NCBI GenBank assembly: GCA_023055505.1
Contig: JALIRH010000096.1
Coordinates: 1,105,001-1,169,000 of the forward strand
Direction: 5' to 3'
Length of the DNA: 64,000 bases
Origin: Callipepla californica brunnescens
Taxonomy: Eukaryota > Chordata > Aves > Galliformes > Odontophoridae
The notes below the pieces were generated by a model. The model made no database searches and was not told the DNA's origin. It saw nothing but the letters and a program-made list of their open reading frames with translations. Every line of letters begins with the position of its first letter. Positions within the stretch are counted from its first letter, which is position 1. A program made the translations under genes and the position numbers. Of the stretch, positions 56,701 through 64,000 are shown in pieces.

Positions 56701-59700
56701 GTTAGGGTAGGGTTTGGTTTAGGGTAAGGGTTAGGGTAGGGTTAGGGTTGGGTTAGGGTTAGGGTAGGGTTAGGGTTAGGGGTTAGGGTAGCGTCAGGGG
56801 TTAAGGTTAGGATAAGGGTTAGGGTAGGGTTAGGGTTAAGGTTAGGGTAAGGGTAGGGTTAGGGATAGGGTTGGGGTTAGGGTTAGGGTAGGGTTAGGGT
56901 AGGGCTAGGGTTAGGGTTAGGGTTATGGTAAGGGTTAGGGCAGGGTTAGGGTTAAGGTTAGGGTAAGGGTAGGGTTAGGGATAGGGTTGGGGTTAGGGTA
57001 GGGCTAGGGTTAGGGTTAGGGTTAGGGCAGGGTTAGGGTTAGTGTTAGGGTAAGGGTTAGGGATAGGTAAGGGTCAGGGTTAGGGTCAATGTTAGGGTAA
57101 GGGTTAGGGTAGGGTTAGTGTTAGGGTTGGGTTGGGATTAGGGTAGGGTTAGGGTTAGGGGTTAGGGTAGAGTCAGGGGTTACGGTTAGGATAAGGGTTA
57201 GGGTTAGGGTAGGGTTAAAGTTGGGGTTAGGAATAGGGTTAGGGTTAGGTTAGAGTTAGGGAAGGGTTAGGGTAAGGAATCAGTAGGGTTAGGGTTAGAG
57301 TTAGGGTTAGGGATCTGGTGGGTTAGGGTTAGGGTTTACGGTTAGGGTTAGGTTTAGGGTAGGGTTAGGGTAGGATTAAGGTTTAGGGTTAGGGTTAGGT
57401 TTAGGGGTTAGGGTAGGGCTAGGTTTAGGGTTTAGGGGTTGGGTTAGTGTAGGGTTAGGGGTATGGTTAGGGTTAGGGTTAGGGGTTAGGGTATGGTCAG
57501 GGGTTACGGTTAGGTTAAGGTTTAGGGTTAGAGTAGGGTTAGGAGTTAGGGTTAGGGTTAAGGATAGGGTTGGGGTTAGGGTTAGGGTAGGGCTAGTGTT
57601 AGGTTAGGGTTAGGTGTTTGGGTCAGGGTTAGTGTAGGGTTAATGTTAGGGTAGGGGTTAGGATTAGGTTTATGGTAAGGGTTAGGGTAGGGTTAGGGTA
57701 AGAGTTAGGGAAAGGTAAGGGTTAGGGTAAGGGTTAGGGTTAGGGTCAGTGTTAGGGTCAGGGTTAGGCTTATAGTATGGTTAGGGTAAGGGTTAGGGGT
57801 TAGGGTAGGGGTAGGGGTAAGGGTAGGGGTATGGGTAGGGTTAAGGTAAGGGTAGGGTTAGGGTTAGGTTTGGATTAGAGGTTACGGTAAGGGTTAGGGT
57901 TAGGGGTTAGAGTCAGTGTCAGGGTTAGGGTTAGGGTAGGGTTAGTGTTAGGGTAAGGTTTAGGGTTAGGGTTATGGTAAACGTTAGGGTTAGAGTTAGG
58001 GTAGGGTTAGGGTAGGGTTAGGGTTAGGGTAGGGTTTGGGTTAGTGGTTAGGGTTAAGGTTAGGGGTTAGGGCTGGGTAGGTTTAGGGCTAGGGTAGGGT
58101 TGGGTTTAGGGTTAGGGTGGGGTAAGGGTTAGGGGCAGGATAAGGGCTTAGGGGTTGGGGTTAGGGGTTAGGATTAGGGTAGGGTTAGGGTAAGGGTAAG
58201 GGTTAGGGTAGGGTAAGGGTTAGGGTTTACGGTAGGGTTAGGGTTAGTGTTAGGGTAGGGTTATGGTTAAGTAAGGGTTAGGGTTAGGGTAAAGGTTAGG
58301 GTAGGGTTAGGGTTAGGTTTAAGGGGTAGGGTTAGGGTTAGATAATGGTTATGGTAAGTATTAGGGTCAGGGTTACGGGTAGGGTGTGAGTCAGGGTTAG
58401 GGTTTTAGGGTTAGGGTAGGGTTAGGGTTAGGTTTTGGGTCGATCAATAGGGTTAGGGTTAGATTAGGGTAGGGTTAGGATAGGGTTAGGGTAGGGTTTG
58501 TGTTAGGGTTAGGGTGTAGGGTTAGGGTTAGGGTAGGGTTAGGGTTAGGGGTTAAGGTTAGGGGTTAGTGTTAGGGTAGGGTAGGGGTAGGGTTAGGGTA
58601 GGGTAAGGGTTAGGGGTTAGGATTAGGGTTAAGGTGTTAGGAGTTAGGGTTAGGGTAGGGTTAGGGTTAGGGTTAGGGTTAGAATAGGGTAAGGGTTAGG
58701 GGTAGGGTTACGGGTAGGGTTAGGGTAAAGTTAGGGTTAGGGTTCCGGTTACGGTTAGGGTCCATCAATAGGGTTAGGGTTTAGGGTTAGGGGTTAGGGT
58801 TAGGTGTATGTGTAGGGGTAGGGTTAGTGTTAGGGTTAGGGTTAGGGTTAGGTTGGATTAGGGTTAGGGTTAGGGTTGGGTAAGGGTTAGGGGTAGGATT
58901 ACGGGTAGGGTTAGTGTTATGGTTAGGGTCCATCAATAGGGTTAGGCAAGGTTTAGGGTTTAGGGTTAGGGTTAGGGTTAGGGTAGGGTTAGGGTCCATC
59001 AATAGGGTTATGGTAGGGTTAGGGTTATGGATAGGGTTAGAGTTAGGGTAGGGTTAGAGTTAGGGTTAGGGTAGGGTTAGGGTAAGGGTAGAGTTAGGGT
59101 AGGTTTATGGTAAGGGTAGGGTAGTGTTAGGGTAGGGTATGGGTTAGGGGTTAGGGTTAAGGTTAGGGGTTAGGGCTCGGGTAGGGTTAGGGGTTAGTGT
59201 TAGGGGCAGGGTTAGGGTTAGGGTAGGGTTGGGGTTAGGGTTAGGGTAGGGTTGGGGTTAGGGACAGGGTTAGGGTTTGGGCTTACGGGTTGGGGATAGG
59301 GGTTAGGGTCACGGTTAGGGTAGGGTTAGGTTAGGTTTAGGGTTAGTGTTAGGGTTATGGTTAGGTAAGGGTTAGGGGTTAGTGTAAATGTTAGGGTAGG
59401 GTTAGGGTTGGGTTAGGGTTAGTGTTAGGGTTAGGGTTATGGCTTAGGCGTAGGTAAGGGTTAGGGTAGGGTTAGGGTCAGGGTCAGGGTTAAGGGTAGG
59501 GTTTGAGTCAGGGTCAGGGTCAGGGTTAGGGTAGGGTTAGGTGTTAGGGTAGGGTTAGGGTTAGTGTTAGAGTTATGGTTAGGTAGGGGTTAGGGTAAGG
59601 GTTAGGGCTTAGGGTAAATGTTAGGGTAGGTTTAGGGTTAAGGATTAGGGTAGAGTTAGGGTTAGGTAAGGGTTAGGGTATGGTTAGGGTCAGGGTTAAG

Positions 59701-60266
59701 GGTAGGGTTAGGGTTAGGGTAGAATTAGGGTTAGATTTGAGGGTTAGTGTAGGGTTAGGGTAGGGTTAAGGGTTAGGGTAAGGGTTAGGGTTGGATTAGA
59801 ATTTACGGTAAGGGTTAGGGTTAGGGGTTAGGGTCAGTATTAGGGTTAGGGGTTAGGGTTAGGGATATGGTAAGAGTTAGGGTAGGGTTAGGGTAGGGTT
59901 AGAGTTAGGGTAGGGTTAGTGTTAGGGTTAGGGTACGTTTAGGGTTTGGGTAAGGATTAGGGTTAGGTTCAGGGTTAGGGTAGTGTTAGGGTTTAGGGTT
60001 AGGGTTAGGGTATGGTTAGGGGTTAGGGTTGGGGTAAGGGTTAGGTTAGGGTTAGGGTTAGGGGGTTAGGGTTAGGGGATTAGTGTTAGGGTTAGGGGTT
60101 AGGGTTAGGGTTAGGGTGTGGGTTGGTGTTAGGGTAGGATTAGGGTTAGGTTCAGGGTTAGGGTAGTGTTAGGGTTCAGGGTTAGGGTTGTGGTAAGTTT
60201 TAGGGGATTAGTGTTAGGGGTTAGGGTAGGGTTAGGGTTAGGATTGGGATTAGGTTTAGGTTAGGG
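50771..60266 (+). repeat. Degenerate TTAGGG-rich array, 9.5 kb
   Basis: This array is composed of TTAGGG, TAGGG, GGGTTAGGGG and similar slips, all in one sense. It differs in texture from the 5.2-kb unit. A non-hexameric tag CCATCAATAG recurs within it, and longer segments are duplicated: text at about 53,756-54,360 recurs at about 55,999-56,603, an offset of about 2.24 kb, and text near 55,467 recurs near 59,256. No gene is seen. A C-strand NPNP-type frame at 58,787-59,002 is an artefact. Confidence 0.93.
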
Positions 60267-61886
60267 TTATGGTTAGGGTTAGGATAGGGTTAATGTAGGG
60301 TTAGGGTTAGTGATAGAGTAAGACTTAGGGTTAGGGTTATGGTAAAAGTTAGGGATTGGGATACGGTTAGATTTAGGGTTAAGAATAGGGTTCGGGTTTG
60401 ATTAGGGTTAGGGTTAGTGTTAGGAATCAATTTGGAGGAAGGAAAAGGTTTAGGAATTGGTTCATTGTTAGGGTTAGTCTTCAAGTTAGTAATAGAGTAA
60501 GGGTTAGTGTTCGGGTGTGGAATAGGGTTCCGAATAGGGCGAGGTTTGGGAATAGGATGAAGTTTAGGGTTAGGGTTCGGGTCAGATTTAGCACTATGTT
60601 TCAGGTTCCTTTTAGGTTTAGTGATAAAGATTAGGGGTACGTTTAGGTATTGTACAATGCTAAGTGTTAGCTTCTGGGTGGGGGTTGGGGTTTGTCATGG
60701 TTTTATGATTTTTTGGTACTGGTATTCCACATCATAACATCATGTATTGCATTAGGAGTTGAAGAGCTAATACTCCAGCTCCATAGATCATTGATAATTC
60801 CAGGTATACCTGTCTGAGAAGAGAAGAAGCACTACATTCCCCAGAGGACTTTGCGATGCTTTGTATTTTTACGTGTTTTCCGCTCAGAGGGAACAGATAA
60901 AAACCCTCAGCGGTCACGGGACACTCTCTTTCCTTCGGGATCGACTCAGCAGTGGGTGCTCGCTGCCGTATCGCCTTCAGCGTTAGCGTAAGGCCTTCGG
61001 TTTATCGGACACTCTCTCTTGCTCATTTTGTTTGATTCATTAGCCTCAATTCCAATTACATTGTATTATATTGTGTTATTTTGTTTTCTAATATCTTATT
61101 TAGTAAATTAGCTTTCCTCCTCAGATCGTTGCCGCTGTTTTGTTTCTAGGCCCATCTCCCTTTTCCCTTTTCCCTTTTTCCTTGCCCTTTCCTGGGGCGT
61201 GGGTCCGTGGGTCCCCGCAGCAATCGTCACGGAACCGGGCCGATCCAGCCCGGTAAACCGTTGACAGGGTTAGATTAAGGGTGAGGGTTAGGATTAGGAC
61301 TAGATTTAGGATTAGGTTTAGGAATAGGTTTTCTTTGATTGTTAGAGTGAGAGAAAGGTTAGGCCTTGGGTTTGTTTTTGGAATAGTTTTGGGTTTCAGA
61401 ATAGGAATTGGGTTAGTATTTGGAATCTGTTTTGGTTTAGTATTAGTGTTAGGGTCAGGGTTAGAAGTTAGGTGATGGCTGTGGTAATCTAATGCTTTGT
61501 GTTAGGCTTAGGGTTGGGCTTAAATTTGGGGTTGGTTTTAAGGTCCCATTTAGATTTCAGGTAGAATTGGAGTTAAATTAAGGTAACGGTTAGGATTAGA
61601 TTTAGGGTTCTGATAAGGGTTAGGTTAGGGTTAGGGTTTGGTTCCAAGTTGTTTTTAGGGTTAGGGTTAACGTTAGGTTTCAGGATAGGGTTAGGAATAT
61701 AGCTAGGTGTTAGGTAAGGTTTAATCCTAGGGTTTCAGTTCGGGTTAGGTGAAGCATTAGTTTTACAGTTAGAAGACATGTTAGGGTTAGGGTTAGGTTT
61801 TGGTGTAGATTTAGGTTTAGGGTAAGGGTTAGGGATGTAGATGAAGGTTTAGTGGAAGGGGTAGGGTTCTCTTTAGTTTTAGGACC
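60267..61886. repeat. Fourth, partial copy of the 5.2-kb unit, interrupted by a solo LTR
   Basis: Sequence from about 60,267 follows copy 1 from about 1,085 (GGAATCAATTTGGAGGAAGG near 60,423 equals that near 1,127). It resumes after the LTR and runs to the equivalent of about 2,204. It contains the 18-bp segment missing from copies 2 and 3. It is visibly more diverged than copies 1-3 are from one another, and it carries extra segments near 60,310-60,410 and 60,485-60,580. Confidence 0.88.
60693..61266 (+). mobile_element. Solo LTR related to the ERV-L-like provirus LTR
   Basis: TGTCATGG..TTGACA, 574 bp, flanked by the 5-bp direct repeat GGGTT (60,688-60,692 and 61,267-61,271). The empty site can be read in copies 1-3 (GGTTGGGGTTAGATTAAGGG), confirming the duplication. 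The sequence matches 29,591-30,135, with an extra ~50 bp near 60,755-60,830 and no long CT run. The 5-bp duplication fits ERV-L and ERV-K type integrases. Confidence 0.92.
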
Positions 61887-62225
61887 CACAGCACAGAACC
61901 CGGCCCCAAAAGGGCACGAACGGACCCCATAACCCAGCCCTATAATGTCGATATCTGACCCCAAAACTCAGCGCCAAAATCCTGCAATTCCACCCCAAAA
62001 TCTCCATTATCAGCCCCAGAATCCCATTATTTCCCCCAAATGTCAGCCCCAAATCCCATTAGTTCCCCCCTGACCCCACAATTTTCCCCCGACCCCATAA
62101 TTCCCCCCCATGACCCTATAATTTCCCCCCCAACCCCATCAATTCCCCCCTGTGACCCCATTACTTCACCTCCTGACCCTGTTACTTCCCCTATTCCCCC
62201 CGACCCTATAATTGCCCTAGAACAG
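61887..62225. repeat. C-rich minisatellite before the SGF29 last exon
   Basis: Irregular units of the type ACCCCATAATTCCCCC and TGACCCCATTA, continuing on both sides of the short exon duplicate and up to 62,460. Presumably it is intron sequence. The CCGGCCCC stretch at its left edge is not an exon I recognise. Confidence 0.75.
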
Positions 62226-62255
62226 CCGCAGGACGATTCCTCGGTGCTGTTTGAG
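62226..62255 (+). pseudogene. SGF29: Partial duplicate of the SGF29 last exon (5' part)
   Basis: An acceptor-like AACAG is followed by codons PQDDSSVLFE, the same as the start of the full exon 241 bp downstream. The sequence then diverges into GTCACATCAG. The match includes a few intron bases on the left. It is therefore a tandem duplicate of the intron-exon border, not a separate exon. Confidence 0.7.
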
Positions 62256-62466
62256 GTCACATCAGCCCAACCCCATTACTTTCCCCCCGTCCCCATAATT
62301 CACCTGTTCCCCCCGTGACCCCATTAATTTCCCCTCTGACCCTATTAGTTCCCCTGTTCCCCCCCCAACCCTTTAAATTCCCCCTGACCCCATAATTCCC
62401 CCTGACCCCATTGCTTTCCTCCCGACCCCATAAATTCCCCCTGACCCCATAATTGCTCTATAACAG

Positions 62467-62724
62467 CCGCAGGATGATTCCTCGGTGCTGTTTGAGGACA
62501 CGTTGTACGCTGACGGATATTCATCGCCACTCAACGTCGCACAGCGCTACGTTGTGGCCTGCAGGGACACCAAGAAGAAGCGACCCCGTGTGGCCGTTTT
62601 GGGGCCGTTCCAGGATTTAGGTTTTTTGGGGTCATTAGGGCCGATTTACGGTCACTTTGGGGTCACTCTGGAGCACTTTGGGGTGCAGTGCTGCGTCGTG
62701 GCCTGCAGAGACACCAAGAAGTGA
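62467..62724 (+). CDS. SGF29: SGF29 last coding exon, with lost stop codon and extended tail
   Basis: After an acceptor (ATAACAG) the frame reads PQDDSSVLFEDTLYADGYSS, then PLNVAQRYVVACRDTKKK. Human SGF29, as I recall it, ends PQDDYSVLFEDTSYADGYSP then PLNVAQRYVVACKEPKKK, so this is the C-terminal end of the tandem Tudor domain. Where the stop should follow, the codon is CGA (62,581-62,583). The frame then runs on for about 47 codons through a partial repeat of the same exon (..VVACRDTKK) to a TGA at 62,722-62,724. That extension is likely non-native. An alternative donor at 62,588 (GTGTGG) is possible but unneeded. Confidence 0.85.
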   Translation, partial: PQDDSSVLFEDTLYADGYSSPLNVAQRYVVACRDTKKKRPRVAVLGPFQDLGFLGSLGPIYGHFGVTLEHFGVQCCVVACRDTKK

Positions 62725-62729
62725 CCCCA

Positions 62730-62879
62730 TAGGGGATTTGATATGGTCCTTATGGGGTCGTTATAGGGTTTTGGGGTCACTTTGGGGTCATTTTGGGGCC
62801 CTTTGGGGCACAGCGCTTCCAAGAAGTGTTGGAAGTAATCTGGGATATTTGGGGTCATTTTGCGTCACATCGGGGTCAC
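62730..62879. repeat. G-rich degenerate repeat after SGF29
   Basis: Units like TTTGGGGTCA and CTTTGGGGCA. The block includes another scrap of the SGF29 exon end (CAGCGCTTCCAAGAAGTG near 62,811). No other gene is seen. Confidence 0.6.
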
Positions 62880-63170
62880 TTCGGGTCATTGCACGTTGGG
62901 GCATGGCTCGAATGCGAGGCTTAACGTTGGCCACGCCCACTCGCTTCCCACTGGCTTCCGGTTTCCCACTTCCAGGCGTGCTTCCGCCTCCTTACCCACA
63001 ATGCCCCGCTCGCTGCCGGAAATCCACGCTCCCAGAAGTTTCAGTCATTTCCGGTCATCGTGCCTCGTTCCAGTGGCACTGTTCCGCCTCGCTACCCCAC
63101 ACCCCGCCCTTTCCGCTGCCGATCTGTGCTATGATTGGCCGAGCTGTGCCGTGGGGCCGGAAGCGGCCGC
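62880..63170 (+). promoter_or_regulatory. Candidate promoter of an unidentified gene
   Basis: Non-repetitive sequence with a ZNF143-type site ACCCACAATGCC (62,994-63,005), several ETS-type CCGGAA/TTCCGG sites (62,957, 63,016, 63,050, 63,157) and an inverted CCAAT box (GATTGGCC near 63,132), but no TATA box. This set is typical of housekeeping promoters. Direction is inferred as plus from the ATG that follows. A bidirectional or minus-strand promoter is possible. Confidence 0.55.
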
Positions 63171-63203
63171 ATGGTGGAAGCGGAGCTGGAAGCAGAGCAC
63201 GTG
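63171..63203 (+). CDS. Possible short first coding exon, gene not recognised
   Basis: ATG followed by VEAELEAEHV and a GTCAGT donor-like site at 63,204. The -3 base is C, so the start context is only fair. The sequence after it turns into G-rich repeat, as expected of an intron. I do not recognise the protein. The ATG could equally be untranslated sequence. Confidence 0.3.
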
Positions 63204-64000
63204 GTCAGTGGCAGGGCGGGAGGGGCGGTTATGGGGCCGGGGTCAGGTTATGGGGTTATGGGGCAGGGATTTGGGGCTGGGGTCATGGGTGTGGGGTCCA
63301 GGCTTGGGGCAGAGCTGTGGGGCAGAGTTGTGGGTCCAGGTGCACTGATTGGGGCAGAGCTGTGGGATGCGGGGCTGAGCTGTGGGGTGGATCTGTGGGG
63401 CAGAGCTGTGGCGGTTGGGGGGCGGAGGTGTGGTGCAGGTATGAGCAGATGTGGGGCTCAGATGCGGGGCTGAGCTGCGGGATGTGAGGCTGATCCATGG
63501 GGCAGAGCTGTGGAATGGATTTGGGGCAGATGTGTGGGGCAGAGCCACAGGGCTGAGCTCTGGGGCCAGGTGTGAGGTGAGGGGCTGAGCTGTGGTGCAG
63601 AGCTGAGGGATGTGGGGCTGAGCTGTGGGTCCAGGTGTGGGGTTTGGGGCAGATGTGTGGGGCAGAGCCACAGGGCTGAGCTCTGGGGCCAGGTGTGGGA
63701 TGAGGGGCTGAGCTGTGGGATGTGGGGCTGAGCTGTGGGGCGGATCTGTGGGGCAGAGCTGTGGCGGTTGGGGGGCGGAGGTGTGGTGCAGGTATGAGCA
63801 GATGTGGGGCTCAGATGCGGGGCTGAGCTGCGGGATGTGAGGCTGATCCATGGGGCAGAGCTGTGGAATGTGGGGCTGATCTGTGGGGCAGGTAGGTATG
63901 TGGGGCAGAGCTGTGGGATGTGGGGCAGGTATGTGCAGATTGGGGTTGAGCCGTGGGGCAGAGCTGTGGGATGTGGGGCAGATCTGTGGGTCCAGGTGTG
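63204..64000. repeat. G-rich minisatellite (GAGCTGTGGGGC type)
   Basis: Irregular repeats such as GGGGCAGAGCTGTGGGATGT run to the window end. A ~110-bp segment near 63,401 is repeated about 353 bp further on (near 63,754). Long frames on both strands in this block are repeat artefacts. Confidence 0.85.

Noticed and set aside
50771..60266. Integrated telomere-bearing herpesvirus
   Set aside because: Some avian herpesviruses integrate at telomeres, but no herpesviral gene or unique viral sequence is visible. Telomere-like repeats alone are not evidence.
63135..63851. Long ORFs (up to 276 aa) at the right end on both strands
   Set aside because: They follow the G-rich repeat and change frame with it. 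Only the first ~11 codons at 63,171 are kept as a weak exon candidate.

Overview
The window looks like avian DNA, most likely a galliform such as chicken and most likely from a GC-rich, repeat-dense microchromosome (dot chromosome) or subtelomere. This is inference. It rests on long degenerate TTAGGG/CCCTAA arrays, a CR1-type LINE fragment, bird-style endogenous retroviruses, several kilobases of GC-rich minisatellite, and fragments of vertebrate genes with spliceosomal exon borders. There are no prokaryotic genes, and most long open frames are by-products of short-period repeats.

Layout. 1-13,350: about 2.6 near-identical tandem copies of a 5.2-kb unit of telomere-like sequence. Each complete unit switches strand twice around short junctions. 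13,351-13,784: more degenerate TTAGGG. 13,785-16,785: an unfamiliar ~590-bp tandem satellite. 16,786-18,134: degenerate CCCTAA. 18,287-24,061: a minus-strand gammaretrovirus-like provirus with a tRNA-His primer site, lacking env and the 3' LTR, and broken by an inverted 152-bp fragment that also lies at its truncated end. 24,062-25,440: degenerate CCCTAA. 25,441-29,084: single-copy-looking DNA with four minus-strand exons of an unprocessed XPO1 (exportin-1) pseudogene. 29,085-29,590: CR1. 29,591-34,030: a plus-strand ERV-L-like provirus with a tRNA-Lys primer site, truncated in RNase H. 34,031-45,045: an 11-bp minisatellite, interrupted at 40,300-41,115 by a CpG-island promoter and the first coding exon of SGF29. 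45,046-50,770: an 8-bp minisatellite with two inserted elements. 50,771-60,266: degenerate TTAGGG. 60,267-61,886: a fourth partial copy of the 5.2-kb unit carrying a solo LTR. 61,887-62,466: C-rich repeats. 62,467-62,724: the last coding exon of SGF29, with partial duplicates around it. 62,880-63,203: a second promoter with a possible short first exon. 63,204-64,000: G-rich repeats.

The most notable observation is that the first and last coding exons of SGF29, a histone-reader subunit of the SAGA complex, lie collinear on the plus strand but 21.7 kb apart. Everything I can read between them is minisatellite, telomere-like DNA or LTR elements. I could not find the internal exons. Either the gene has been gutted by repeat expansion, or this is a broken duplicate, or the assembly is wrong. 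No set of genes here works together as a pathway. The window records repeated invasion and rearrangement of subtelomere-like DNA.
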